NCBI GenBank assembly: GCA_004322215.1
Contig: SCSM01000039.1
Coordinates: 160,744-224,743 of the forward strand
From: Bacteroidota bacterium
GTDB lineage: Bacteria; Bacteroidota; Ignavibacteria; Kapaibacteriales; UBA2268
Reading direction: 5' to 3'
Length of the DNA: 64,000 nucleotides
The notes under the pieces are model-generated. The model saw nothing but the letters and a program-made list of their open reading frames with translations, did no database searches and was not told the origin of the DNA. Position numbers and translations under genes: made by a program. Of this stretch, positions 17,734-27,304 are shown in pieces. Each line of letters opens with the position of its first letter. The first letter of the stretch is position 1.

Positions 17734-18675
17734 TCAGAGTAAAGGCAACATTACCGATACTGCAAGAAGCAGGTCAGTTCCCAGAACAATCATTACATCG
17801 CTTGCAAGTGCGGGCACAAGTTTTTCCATATTGTCATAATCTTTCAAAACGACACTGAAAACTTTGATTGCAAGCGGTATAGTCAATAACGCAATATATA
17901 TCCAATATGAAGTTATATGTGCAATCGGTAAAATTAGGATTGTCAGGTAGCAGATGCTAAGCATTGCTGTATAAAGATAACCCGAAGTTTTTCTTCCAAG
18001 CAAAATAAGCAAGTGGAATCTGCCGCCTTTTTTGTCTGCTTCTAAATCAGGGAATTCGTTAATAAAGAGCAGAAGCCAAGTAAGTATTCCCGGTGGAATT
18101 GCAATTAGCCAAACTTCGAGAGGAATGAGTGTCGAAAAAGGCATATCAGGTTTGGCAGTCAGACCGATGAATGTTCCAACTACAACCATTGTGCCGAGAG
18201 CAAAGCCGGCGAAGAATTCCCCGAGTAGAATTTTTGCGAGTAATGGTGTATAAAGGACGATAGCAAAAGCACCGATTCCGATTGCCATCAATATTGACCA
18301 ATGTACTGTGAATGCAAAATAAAATCCTATTGCTGCCGCTACTAATAAAGTAATTATTGCAACAGTCAATACACTTCCTGGTTTTGACTGTCCCCCGGGA
18401 AGTAACCCGGTACCGCCGCTGAATGGTGTCTTGGACGTATCGAAATCTATTTTGCTTTTGTAATCCGAGTATTCGTTAAAAAGGTTGACTGAAGAATGAG
18501 CAGATATTGAACCGATTAACAATAATATTGCTTTAAGCCAATCGAAACTTTGGTGAGAAGCTAAAAGATATTTATATGACAATGCCCAACCGATTGCGAC
18601 AAGTAGTAATGCCAGTATTAAAAAGTTGACCCTGATTTGAGCCAGCCATAATTTTGTCTTGCTGATATTTTCCAT
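17734..18675 (-). CDS. UbiA-family prenyltransferase (MenA-like)
   Basis: This is an integral membrane prenyltransferase of about 313 residues with eight or nine predicted helices. The two Asp-rich motifs that bind the prenyl diphosphate and Mg are visible: NLFNEYSDYKSKID (about 65-78) and NEFPDLEADKKGGR (about 200-213). The overall form and the SGGTGLLPGG loop fit MenA-type enzymes of menaquinone synthesis, but other UbiA-family acceptors are possible. I chose the ATG at 18675 because GGAGG lies six bases upstream; an in-frame TTG at 18690 would place the ribosome site inside the gene. Confidence 0.85.
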   Translation of the reverse strand: MENISKTKLWLAQIRVNFLILALLLVAIGWALSYKYLLASHQSFDWLKAILLLIGSISAHSSVNLFNEYSDYKSKIDFDTSKTPFSGGTGLLPGGQSKPGSVLTVAIITLLVAAAIGFYFAFTVHWSILMAIGIGAFAIVLYTPLLAKILLGEFFAGFALGTMVVVGTFIGLTAKPDMPFSTLIPLEVWLIAIPPGILTWLLLFINEFPDLEADKKGGRFHLLILLGRKTSGYLYTAMLSICYLTILILPIAHITSYWIYIALLTIPLAIKVFSVVLKDYDNMEKLVPALASDVMIVLGTDLLLAVSVMLPLL

Positions 18676-18690
18676 AAAAAACCTCCACAA

Positions 18691-18909
18691 TTAAACATTA
18701 ATATAAACAATGATTCTTTATTTGATTTTCCCTGATTTTATTAAGTCATCATGAGGTACAAAAATAAAAAAAGAAATTTTAATGTTTAAAATTGATTTTA
18801 TTAAATTCTTAACTATTTTTATAAATCAGCACAAATTTGTTTAAATAAAAAATATCAAATAATAAATTTAATTATTCACAATTCATTAATAATTGAAATT
18901 ATTGATAAG
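18691..18909. other. AT-rich intergenic region
   Basis: About 220 very AT-rich bases lie between two minus-strand genes. I see no open frame, DnaA box, strong hairpin or RNA gene. Confidence 0.5.
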
Positions 18910-21294
18910 TTATTTGACAATAGCTACAGTATAAATATAATTGAATGCTTTAGCTTTAATTATTGCATAATAAATTCCGTCAGAAAGCCCTGATACATCG
19001 AATATTATATTTCCGTTCGAAATAGTCCCGTTTGAATTTTGTTTTTGTTCACGAATAATGAGATTGCCAGTTGCTTTTACGGAACCAAATGAATTGTACA
19101 ATTTGCAGGATTCGAATATTGATTCGTTCACCGGAAGAAATCTCGAAAATGCAAGTGTAACAGTGTTCCCGGAAGGATTAGGTGATGGCGGAGATACTTT
19201 GAGAAGATATCCGTATAAACCGGTACTGATTAGTTCGACAGGTATGTCGCAATTACTTTTACCACCCATTATATTCGGTTCGCCGATACCCAGCAATGGT
19301 ACTAAATGTGGATAGCAATGGTCATTAAGAATAAGCGTATCATTTTGTTCACCTAAAGCAGTAGGTGCATAACATACCTCCACATCAAAACTGTCATTAG
19401 GGAATAGCGTAATTGGAAATTGTGCCTGGGGTATTGAAAATTCTATATTTCTCATTATCGAAATATCATTTATTATTTCGGTTTCAATTCCCACATTTCT
19501 GATTCTCAATTTTTTACAAATTATCCCCAGTAAATTTGTCGAATCGAATTGCAAGTATTGCATTGAGCTTGATAGAATATCAACTCTGATTCTGTTTGAA
19601 TCAATAATAAAATTCGCAGGTACTGTATCAGAAACACCTATACATCCGTACGAATTTTTTACGATTACATAAAAATTACCATCTTCAGTAACTACTATTT
19701 TATTTTTCCCTGTTCCAACAAGTTGGTTTTTATCAGCATTGAACCATGAATATTCAGCGAAAGCAGGGGATGTTTCTAAAATAATACTGTCCCCTACACA
19801 TGAGACAAGCCGGGAAGATTTTTTAATTTCCGGTTTTGGATTTGCTATGACAGTGACGTACTGTGAAGCAGTAGAAGAACATCCGTTTGAATCGGTAACG
19901 GTTACTGAGTATTTTCCTTCCTTTTTTATAATAATTGACTGAGTAATTTCACCCGTTGACCAATTCATCGAATAATATGATTTGGTTAATGTTAATCTTG
20001 CAGAATCGTCTTCACATATAATCGAATCGCTTACTATTATCTGTGGCTGAGGCAGTGGATTGAATGTAATATTTATTATATTCGATTTTGTACTATCACA
20101 TTCTGTATTAGAAACTGTTACATAATATGTTCCGGATTTCTTCACAACGATGGATTTTGTTCTTTCACCTGTTGACCAAATATAATGCGGAAAATTATTA
20201 TTAACAGTTAATATAACGCTGTCACCTTCGCATATATTTGTTCCGGTTGTTGTTATTACAGGATTGAGTGTATCATAATTAAATGATTTGTAAATGTTTA
20301 TTCCAACAACCCATCCGGTAGTATCATTAATAAACCAAATGTCATCCAGATTGTCACCCGGTTCAATTCCGCAGTTCCTGAGTACCCATGTATTACCAGC
20401 GTCTGATGTGTAATATATTTTCCTGTTCCATCCAACTACCCAGCCCCTTTTCTCGTCCTGAAGAAAAGTTCCGAACATAGGGCTGCCGGTACTGTATTCT
20501 CTCCAATTTACTCCACCGTCCTTAGAAATGCGTACACCACCATTTCCACCAATGCCTCCACCCGAACAACCCTCCGAATACGGCAGCAAAAAAGAATTAC
20601 CGTTTATTGCAAGTTCCTCCTGCCAGTCATTAGCTCCTGTAGTAGCAACATCATTCCATGTCATACCGCCGTCGAGTGTTCTCAATAATTTTCCGCTTGA
20701 AACTGCATAACCAGGGCCGTTTGCAGAAGTTAAAAATAAATCTGTCAAACCTGAATCATATACATTTCTTTCATATAGAGACCAACTACTTCCTCCATTA
20801 GTTGTTCTGAAAAATTGTTGTTTATCCGGAGAACAACCGCCTCCAATCACCATACCAATATTTGGAGTAACAAAATAATTTCCCCATAGAATCACATTTG
20901 TACGTGGATCTGTTATGTCTCTCCAAGTTACTCCGCCATCAGTACTTTTTAATATCCTTCCTCCTCCGGAAGTATATCCATTCAGAGAATCGAGAAAATG
21001 TATGCTTTCAAGTTGTAAAAAACCCGGTATTCTTGTTCCAGTCCATGTGTTGCCCCCATCAACTGTTCTGAGAACTCTGCTTTCAAATCCACATATCCAT
21101 CCAAGTTTTGGATTACTTTTTAAAAACATCACTTCAAGAAATGGTTCACTACTTTCTAAGTTTGAAGGTATATTAACTTTCTTCCATTGGGAATGACTAT
21201 CAATCGCACTTACAAGAACTGCAAGTGTGATTAAAGTTAATTTGTAAAATAAAAATTTCAAATTATTTCCCGAACTTATTAAATTAATTTTCAA
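18910..21294 (-). CDS. Secreted YCF48 propeller / Ig-like (PKD-type) protein with T9SS sorting domain
   Basis: This 794-residue exported protein has a signal peptide (hydrophobic core LITLAVLVSAIDSHSQ). Residues 40-345 form a propeller with repeated motifs: RTVDGGNTWTG, KSTDGGVTWRD, RTTNGGSSWSLYE, RTLDGGMTWND, YYTSDAGNTWVL and GWVVG. Three Ig/PKD-like repeats of the SprB kind follow (residues 350-590), each with an 'ICEGDSVILTV' or similar start and a 'YxWSTGExTxSI' centre. An ASH-type segment comes next (PITLFPNDSFDVEVCYAP). The sorting domain is at the end (SPPSPNPSGNTVTLAF to DGIYYAIIKAKAFNYIYTV). It resembles extracellular adhesin or gliding-type cargo. The partner is unknown. Confidence 0.85.
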   Translation of the reverse strand: MKINLISSGNNLKFLFYKLTLITLAVLVSAIDSHSQWKKVNIPSNLESSEPFLEVMFLKSNPKLGWICGFESRVLRTVDGGNTWTGTRIPGFLQLESIHFLDSLNGYTSGGGRILKSTDGGVTWRDITDPRTNVILWGNYFVTPNIGMVIGGGCSPDKQQFFRTTNGGSSWSLYERNVYDSGLTDLFLTSANGPGYAVSSGKLLRTLDGGMTWNDVATTGANDWQEELAINGNSFLLPYSEGCSGGGIGGNGGVRISKDGGVNWREYSTGSPMFGTFLQDEKRGWVVGWNRKIYYTSDAGNTWVLRNCGIEPGDNLDDIWFINDTTGWVVGINIYKSFNYDTLNPVITTTGTNICEGDSVILTVNNNFPHYIWSTGERTKSIVVKKSGTYYVTVSNTECDSTKSNIINITFNPLPQPQIIVSDSIICEDDSARLTLTKSYYSMNWSTGEITQSIIIKKEGKYSVTVTDSNGCSSTASQYVTVIANPKPEIKKSSRLVSCVGDSIILETSPAFAEYSWFNADKNQLVGTGKNKIVVTEDGNFYVIVKNSYGCIGVSDTVPANFIIDSNRIRVDILSSSMQYLQFDSTNLLGIICKKLRIRNVGIETEIINDISIMRNIEFSIPQAQFPITLFPNDSFDVEVCYAPTALGEQNDTLILNDHCYPHLVPLLGIGEPNIMGGKSNCDIPVELISTGLYGYLLKVSPPSPNPSGNTVTLAFSRFLPVNESIFESCKLYNSFGSVKATGNLIIREQKQNSNGTISNGNIIFDVSGLSDGIYYAIIKAKAFNYIYTVAIVK

Positions 21295-22055
21295 ATCAAT
21301 AAAATTATTTTATTAGACGAAGTTGGTTGAAATAACATTTTACCTTTATTATATTTATTTTTGATAGAATCAATTTTATTTATATATTATTAAAAAAAAT
21401 ATTATTAATTGTAATTTTCAATATTTTGAAACCCGATGATAATTCCTTACCCCAAATACCGCACCGGTTCTTGCTTTTTGAAGCATCAATAAAAAACAAT
21501 CCCCGGAATAATAATTAATGTTAATCGGAGATTAATCGATGATTATTAATTGAATTATAGCTTAAAAATCATTTACCGGAATCCTCAAATACAATACCAA
21601 TACAATAAGTAATGACAGCATATAAATATTATTCGGTAATGCTACTATCATTAATTTTAATAATAATAAGAACTTAAAAGAATGAAAATAAATTTTAAAA
21701 AATTAACATTTGTTGGCACGATTCATAAGTCATTGAGATTAGAATCGTTTGAATTTTCCAAGAAAAAAATTTTCCTAAATGAAAATTTATTTCTTGTGTG
21801 TTTAGAAAAAAAGTCGGATTTTCATTTTAAAGGAATTGTTGAAATTAAGAATTGAAGCCTTTTGTAGTTATAAGTTAGAGTTTATTAGCAATCGAATTAA
21901 ATAGAATAGATTTCCTTTTAATAATTTAAAATAGTTTTTTTGTTATTTCAGGATATATTTCCTGGTGAGAGTAATTTGTTAGGTTAGGTTTTTCTTTATT
22001 AGCATTTTTTCCTTTAAGTAACTATTTCATAATCTTTAAATATAAGGGGTAGGTT
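21295..22055. other. Long AT-rich intergenic region upstream of dnaA
   Basis: About 760 bases separate the minus-strand cargo gene from dnaA. The position would suit a replication origin, but I find no match to the TTATCCACA DnaA box on either strand. A small open frame at 21682-21855 could encode a 57-residue Lys/Phe-rich peptide starting MKINFKKLTFVGTIHKSL. It has no clear ribosome site and I would not call it a gene. The dnaA promoter should lie in the last 200 bases. Confidence 0.5.
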
Positions 22056-23531
22056 GTGCCAGACAATCAATCTAGGGATGCACTTTCATTATTTACACAC
22101 GATAAGACAAGCGGTAAAACAGCCGGCACATTGACAGCAGATGGAGAGAAAAAAGCCATTGCATATTGGATTAAATGTCTCGAAATTATTAAAGATAATG
22201 TATCTCCACACATTTTTAATACTTGGTTCGAACCAATTAAAGCATTACGATGGGAGAATAAACAGCTAACAGTTAAAGTACCTAGTCAATTCTTTTGTGA
22301 ATGGATAGAAGACCAGTATTATTCACTTCTGCAAAAAACCATTTCGCAAGTGCTTGGCGAGGATGCAAAATTGCTGTATCAGATTGTTGTTGATGAAAGC
22401 GATAGCAAGGTTGATAAACGGACTATAAAGCTTCCGGCTTTCAAATTTCCACCTCAGCCATCAAACATTGGAATAGTCGATGGTACATCTGATAGAAAAA
22501 CATTCACTACAAATCTGAATCCTAAATATACATTCAACAATTTTGTAAGAGGTGAGAGCAACCAGCTTGCTTATGCCGCCGGGCTTGCCATAAGTCAGGA
22601 TCCCGGAAAAACGAGGTATAATCCTCTTGTTGTCTATGGTGATGTCGGACTGGGTAAGACACATCTTGTACAAGGTATCGGAAATAAGATATTACAAAAT
22701 TATAAAAAATCCCGTGTCTTATATACAACCAGTGAAAGATTCACCCAGGATTTTATCAATGCAATTCAGAATAATACACAGAACGAGTTCATCAATTTTT
22801 ACAGAAGTATTGACACTTTGATAGTTGATGACATTCAGTTTTTCTGTGGCAAAGAAAAAACGACAGATAATTTTTTCCATACATTTAACGCATTATACCA
22901 GGACCGTAAGCAGATAATATTGACTAGTGACAGGCCACCAAGGGATTTGAAAGACCTTGACGAAAGATTGATATCCCGTTATCAGTGGGGTTTGATTGTT
23001 GACATACAACAACCTGATTTAGAGATGAGGATGGCTATACTCCAAAAGAAAAGTGTAGATGAAGGAATCGAACTCCCGGTTGAAATAGTTGAGTATATTG
23101 CTAAATATGTTACTAATAGCATAAGGGAGCTTGAAGGTACTCTCATCAGTTTAATTGCTAAATACACTTTCGAGAATAAGCCATTGAATTTAGCCCTGGC
23201 AAAGGAAGTTGTAAACGGTATAACCAAGAAAGAACCGAAACCTGTTACAATTGATGATATAAAGGAGCTTGTATCGAATTATTACAAGATGCCGGTCGAA
23301 TCGCTTGAATCTCAATCGAGAAAGCATGAGATTGCACTGGCGAGGCAGATGGCGATTTATCTGACAAAGCAATTTACTCAGCTTTCGCTGAAAAGCATTG
23401 GTGCAGGTTTCAGCAACAGGGACCATTCCACGATTTTACACTCCTGTCAAACAATAGAGAATTATCTTGTTACAGACCCAAGCGTGAAAGCTGCTTATGA
23501 GCATTTACATAAAACATTGAAAAGTAAATAA
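22056..23531 (+). CDS. dnaA: Chromosomal replication initiator protein DnaA
   Basis: DnaA binds DnaA boxes as an ATP complex and melts the replication origin. The 491 residues contain domain I (IKCLEIIKDNVSPHIFNTWF, about 33-52), a linker, and the AAA+ domain starting YTFNNFVRGESNQLA. Walker A is GDVGLGKTHL at about 195 and Walker B is LIVDDIQFF at about 255. The sensor segment LDERLISRYQWGL follows. Domain IV has the DnaA signature GAGFSNRDHSTILHSCQT at about 450. The start is GTG at 22056, with the purine-rich AGGGGTAGG upstream. dnaN and recF are not downstream: a terminator and an opposing gene follow. No DnaA boxes were seen around the gene. Confidence 0.98.
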   Translation: MPDNQSRDALSLFTHDKTSGKTAGTLTADGEKKAIAYWIKCLEIIKDNVSPHIFNTWFEPIKALRWENKQLTVKVPSQFFCEWIEDQYYSLLQKTISQVLGEDAKLLYQIVVDESDSKVDKRTIKLPAFKFPPQPSNIGIVDGTSDRKTFTTNLNPKYTFNNFVRGESNQLAYAAGLAISQDPGKTRYNPLVVYGDVGLGKTHLVQGIGNKILQNYKKSRVLYTTSERFTQDFINAIQNNTQNEFINFYRSIDTLIVDDIQFFCGKEKTTDNFFHTFNALYQDRKQIILTSDRPPRDLKDLDERLISRYQWGLIVDIQQPDLEMRMAILQKKSVDEGIELPVEIVEYIAKYVTNSIRELEGTLISLIAKYTFENKPLNLALAKEVVNGITKKEPKPVTIDDIKELVSNYYKMPVESLESQSRKHEIALARQMAIYLTKQFTQLSLKSIGAGFSNRDHSTILHSCQTIENYLVTDPSVKAAYEHLHKTLKSK

Positions 23532-23554
23532 AAAAAATCATTGATTATAATTAT

Positions 23555-23586
23555 AAAAAAGGACACTATTAATGTGTCCTTTTTAA
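23555..23586 (+). terminator. Terminator after dnaA
   Basis: The stem GGACAC/GTGTCC is flanked by an A-run on the left and a T-run on the right (AAAAAAGGACAC...GTGTCCTTTTT). It can therefore work in both directions between dnaA and the convergent AIM24-family gene. Confidence 0.85.
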
Positions 23587-23607
23587 TTTTTGGGATTGTC
23601 TCAAATT

Positions 23608-24279
23608 CTATGATTTAGGTAAAAACGGGATTAACAGTTTTGCCAATGCTCCGATATTTCTTGTCTGGACCCATAGCTTCCCGGGGCCTACGTACTCACA
23701 TACAAGTCCTTCACCTGATGCAACTGTAGAGAATATTCCTTTAGCAGCTTTTTTAATTGTATAATTAATGGATTCCTCGAATGCGACTATATGCCCGGTG
23801 TCAACTATATATCTTTCCCCGGGAGCAAGCTCTTTCATGAAGATTGCACCGTAAGAACTGACAAAAAGAGTTCCGGTGCCAGAGATTTTGGACAGGAATA
23901 ATCCTTCACCTGAAAATAATGCCTTAGCAGAACCTTTTGTCGAAAGTTCGAGATTAGGACTACCCGCCAAATAGGCACCCGCTTGTGTATATATAGTCTG
24001 GTTGTTCAGTTCCATTTTTAATATATCGCCAGGAGACGCAGGACCGAGAACAACTTCACCGGCTCCATCGACTGCTGTGAAAAGTGAAGCAAAAAATCCT
24101 TCACCTCCTACTGCAGCTTTCAATGTGCCGAATAATCCCTTACCGGTGGTTTTTGCCTCAAGTTGTATAGATGGCGACATGGACATCATTGCACCTGCTT
24201 CAGCTCTGAATGATTCACCTTTTTCAAGATTTACCCTTAATATGGTAAAAACAGATTCGTGTTCGATTTTAAAATTCAT
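23608..24279 (-). CDS. TIGR00266/AIM24 family protein
   Basis: This 223-residue Gly-rich beta protein has the family's characteristic elements. These include FRAEAGAMMSMSPSIQLEAK, GEGFFASLFTA, GPASPGDILKMEL, GAYLAGSPNLELSTKG, GEGLFLSKISGTGTLFVSSY, GERYIVDTGHIVAFEESINY, and a C-terminal GEGLVCEYVGPGKLWVQTRN. The family is widespread in bacteria and related to mitochondrial AIM24. The fold resembles the TRAP-like beta-barrel, but no biochemical role is established. It is a single gene convergent with dnaA and sharing a two-way terminator. The length is normal for the family. Confidence 0.92.
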   Translation of the reverse strand: MNFKIEHESVFTILRVNLEKGESFRAEAGAMMSMSPSIQLEAKTTGKGLFGTLKAAVGGEGFFASLFTAVDGAGEVVLGPASPGDILKMELNNQTIYTQAGAYLAGSPNLELSTKGSAKALFSGEGLFLSKISGTGTLFVSSYGAIFMKELAPGERYIVDTGHIVAFEESINYTIKKAAKGIFSTVASGEGLVCEYVGPGKLWVQTRNIGALAKLLIPFLPKS

Positions 24280-24487
24280 TTAATTTCTCCTACTTTTTAA
24301 AAATAATGATTTTTCCTAACTATTTACTTATTTACTTACATAAGTATTACAATATAAAATTATACATTATTATTTGAAAGAGATTTTTAATTAATCCGGT
24401 ACAAATAGAATATTTTTTTCCTGAAAATTTAGTTAATTTTGATTTTTAACGGGTTTAATATTCAAACTTATCTTTGATTCTGTGAAT
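24280..24487. other. Divergent promoter region, AIM24-family gene / pfkA
   Basis: About 200 AT-rich bases lie between divergent genes, so promoters for both are expected here. A short palindromic stretch (ACTTATTTACTTACATAAGT) lies near 24325-24345. I cannot assign a regulator. Confidence 0.4.
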
Positions 24488-25447
24488 ATGAGAAAAATTG
24501 CTGTTTTTACAAGCGGGGGTGATGCTCCGGGAATGAATGCATTAATACGTGCGGTAGTGCGAGGGGCTCTTTCCAAAGGTATCGAAGTTTATGGTGTGCT
24601 TGGCGGATATTCCGGAATGATTGAAGGAAATATGCTTAAGCTCGGTAAAAAAGAAACTGCCAATCTGATTTCTCTCGGTGGAACAGTTCTCAAAACAAGC
24701 CGTTCAAAAGAATTTATGCAGAAAGGCGGAAGAGCAGCAGCTGCTGAGAAATTGAAAGATTACGGAATTGAAGGAATTATTGCCTGTGGCGGTGACGGCA
24801 CTTTCCACGGTGCTCATGATATTTGGCTAGAACATCAAATCCCTATTGTCGGGACTCCGGGAACAATTGATAATGATTTGTATGGCACTGACTACACAAT
24901 CGGATTCGACACAGCAATTAATACAGCGGCGGAGGCAATAGATAAGATTCGTGATACAGCCGATTCTCACGGAAGGGTGTTTATTGTTGAAGTTATGGGG
25001 CGCCATGCCGGATTCATAGCTATGGATGTAGGTATTTCAGCAGGTGCTGAATTTATTGCTGTGCCTGAAACGGTTACTAACCTCGACCAGCTTTACCAAA
25101 GAATTTTAACACAGGGAAAGCAGCAGAGAACAATTGTCATTGTTGGAGAAGGAGACGAAGTCGGTGGAGCAAACACATTTGCACAGATTCTGAAAGAACG
25201 ATACGAAATTGATGCAAAGGTAACAATACTCGGTCATATCCAGAGAGGCGGAAGCCCGACAGTAAGAGACCGTGTACTTGCGAGCCGTCTTGGTGTCGCG
25301 GCTGTTGACGCACTTCTTGCCGGCAAAACCGATGTAATGGTAGGTGAAATAAATAGCGAGATTGTTTATACTCCACTTGAAGAAACATGGACAAAGAGAA
25401 AGCCGATAAACGATTATCTCATCCTGCTTGCTGATATACTCACTTAA
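24488..25447 (+). CDS. pfkA: ATP-dependent 6-phosphofructokinase
   Basis: PfkA phosphorylates fructose 6-phosphate with ATP, the committed step of glycolysis. The length of 319 residues is typical. The N-terminus MRKIAVFTSGGDAPGMNALI is canonical and argues for the ATG at 24488 rather than the GTG two codons earlier. CGGDGTFHG (about 100) and GTIDNDLYGTDYTIGFDTA, with the catalytic Asp, follow. VFIVEVMGRHAGFIA and LGHIQRGGSPTVRDRVLAS are also present. The Gly after GGDG favours ATP over pyrophosphate as phosphate donor. It heads an apparent pfkA-nadK-lgt operon. Confidence 0.97.
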   Translation: MRKIAVFTSGGDAPGMNALIRAVVRGALSKGIEVYGVLGGYSGMIEGNMLKLGKKETANLISLGGTVLKTSRSKEFMQKGGRAAAAEKLKDYGIEGIIACGGDGTFHGAHDIWLEHQIPIVGTPGTIDNDLYGTDYTIGFDTAINTAAEAIDKIRDTADSHGRVFIVEVMGRHAGFIAMDVGISAGAEFIAVPETVTNLDQLYQRILTQGKQQRTIVIVGEGDEVGGANTFAQILKERYEIDAKVTILGHIQRGGSPTVRDRVLASRLGVAAVDALLAGKTDVMVGEINSEIVYTPLEETWTKRKPINDYLILLADILT

Positions 25448-25487
25448 TAATGAATTATATGAAGTTGAATTTAATTACAAGCCATAT

Positions 25488-26387
25488 ATGAAAAATATAG
25501 GAATATTTGAAAATAACGGGAAACCCGAAGCAGTCAAATGTATTGATTATGCACTCGGCATCCTCCGAAGTTACGGTTCGGATTGTGCCGTAAGACCGGC
25601 ACTTGTCAATCTTTTGGATAAAAACAACAGGGATTATGTTAAATCGCTTCCCCACGAAGAATTTGAAAAATTTGCTGACGTTGTTATTTCATTCGGCGGC
25701 GATGGTACTATGCTTTCTGCTGCAAGAATCATGCTTCGTTCGGATATACCGATTATGGGTATTAATGTTGGTAAACTTGGTTTCCTGGCAGAGTTTTCTG
25801 TGAACCAGCTCGATAAATCACTCAATGACCTGATGAGAGGTAATTATAGAATTGTTGACCGTACAGTCCTTGAAACAGATTTTGGAGAAGAGAAGATTTT
25901 TTCACTTAATGATTTTGTTGTAGAGAAAAAAGATTCTTCACGTATGATTACACTCGACGGATATGTCAACGAGCATTTTATCGGTTCACTTCGGGCAGAC
26001 GGTTTGATTATCACCACTCCGACCGGCTCAACTGCTTATTCACTTTCATGCGGAGGACCTATAATTACTCCCGCAACAGAAGTGATTTGTATGACACCGA
26101 TTTCTCCTCATTCCCTGACATTGCGTCCACTCGTTATTCCCGATTCGAGTGAAGTTGTGCTTATTGTAAATTCACCTACGGGAGATGCCTCATTGGTTGC
26201 GGATGGGCAGATAAGTAAAACAGTAAAGAATGGCGATAAGGTGAAAATCAGGAAATCGGATGCAAAAGTAAAATTAATCAAACCTCTCGAAAGTTCTTAT
26301 TTCGATTTGATTCGGGCTAAACTTTTGTGGGCTGTCAATGTTGTTGACAATGTAAAGAATCCCATCGAGGGAAAAATTTTAGAATAA
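25488..26387 (+). CDS. nadK: NAD kinase
   Basis: NadK phosphorylates NAD to NADP using ATP or polyphosphate. The 299-residue protein carries the nucleotide-binding FGGDGTMLSAAR at about residue 69. It also has MGINVGKLGFLAEFS, FSLNDFVVEKKDSSRMI, the catalytic-domain signature GLIITTPTGSTAYSLSCGGP, and TPISPHSLTLRPLVIP. I chose the ATG at 25488 because the conserved family start (MKNIGIF) is there; an earlier in-frame ATG at 25428 would overlap pfkA. It is 40 bases from pfkA and 21 from lgt. Confidence 0.97.
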   Translation: MKNIGIFENNGKPEAVKCIDYALGILRSYGSDCAVRPALVNLLDKNNRDYVKSLPHEEFEKFADVVISFGGDGTMLSAARIMLRSDIPIMGINVGKLGFLAEFSVNQLDKSLNDLMRGNYRIVDRTVLETDFGEEKIFSLNDFVVEKKDSSRMITLDGYVNEHFIGSLRADGLIITTPTGSTAYSLSCGGPIITPATEVICMTPISPHSLTLRPLVIPDSSEVVLIVNSPTGDASLVADGQISKTVKNGDKVKIRKSDAKVKLIKPLESSYFDLIRAKLLWAVNVVDNVKNPIEGKILE

Positions 26388-26408
26388 TATTTTTTATTGG
26401 ATAGACAA

Positions 26409-27209
26409 ATGGACATACTGGCAGCAATCAACTGGAACGCAAATCCTGAAATTTTTCATATTGGTTCAATTTCAATCAGATGGTACGGGCTCCTTTTCTC
26501 TATTGCATTTATTGCCGGCTACCAGATTATGTCCTGGGTATTCAAAAGCGAAGGCAAGACACAAAAAGACCTCGAATCGCTGACTGTAACAATGATTATC
26601 TCTACAGTTGTCGGAGCAAGACTGGGACACTGCCTATTCTATGACCCGGTTTATTACCTGTCAAATCCTCTCGAAATAATTATGGTGTGGAAAGGCGGAC
26701 TTGCGAGCCACGGAGCGGCAATCGGAATCATCTTTGGATTATGGATTTTCTCGAGAAGGCGGAAGAAAATTAGCTGGCTCTGGGTACTCGACAGGATTGT
26801 CATTGTAGTTGCTTTAGCCGGTTTATTCATCCGCACAGGAAATTTCATGAATTCGGAAATTATCGGCAAAGCATCGGATTTACCCTGGGCTGTCGTGTTT
26901 CAGCGTGTAGATTTAATTCCCCGACACCCGGCACAGCTTTACGAAGCATTGTGCTATCTTGCCATATTTTTATACTTATTATTCAAATACAAAAAGTACA
27001 AATCAACACTTCCCGATGGACAGCTTTTCGGTTTCTTCCTTGCAACTGTATTCACTGCAAGATTTCTTCTCGAATTTCTGAAAAAAGAGCAGGAAGCATT
27101 CGAAACTTCAATGCCATTAGACATGGGACAAATCCTCAGCATACCATTTATCATACTCGGAATATATTTTTTATACAGAGCGTGGAAGGGGAAAGAGAAG
27201 AAGGAATAA
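26409..27209 (+). CDS. lgt: Prolipoprotein diacylglyceryl transferase
   Basis: Lgt transfers diacylglycerol from phosphatidylglycerol to the lipobox Cys of prolipoproteins in the inner membrane. The 266-residue protein has about seven membrane segments. It carries ISIRWYGLLFSIAFIAGYQI, VVGARLGHCLFYDP, WKGGLASHGAAIG, LFIRTGNFMNSEIIGKASDL (the Lgt signature region) and PRHPAQLYEALCYL. I prefer the ATG at 26409 over an in-frame TTG at 26397, because MDILAAINWN leads directly into the family's N-terminal pattern. Last gene of the pfkA-nadK-lgt run. At least two predicted lipoproteins (36211, 38828) lie in this window. Confidence 0.97.
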   Translation: MDILAAINWNANPEIFHIGSISIRWYGLLFSIAFIAGYQIMSWVFKSEGKTQKDLESLTVTMIISTVVGARLGHCLFYDPVYYLSNPLEIIMVWKGGLASHGAAIGIIFGLWIFSRRRKKISWLWVLDRIVIVVALAGLFIRTGNFMNSEIIGKASDLPWAVVFQRVDLIPRHPAQLYEALCYLAIFLYLLFKYKKYKSTLPDGQLFGFFLATVFTARFLLEFLKKEQEAFETSMPLDMGQILSIPFIILGIYFLYRAWKGKEKKE

Positions 27210-27304
27210 ATTTTTCAACTATATTTTATCAAATTAGCAAATTTCTTAAATTGCCTTTTTCTAATCTAATTATTTAACTGAATCTTATAATTTATGGCAG
27301 TTGA

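Noticed and set aside
21682-21855. 57-codon frame upstream of dnaA
   Set aside because: No ribosome binding site and composition of plain AT-rich DNA; described in the intergenic entry but not called as a gene.
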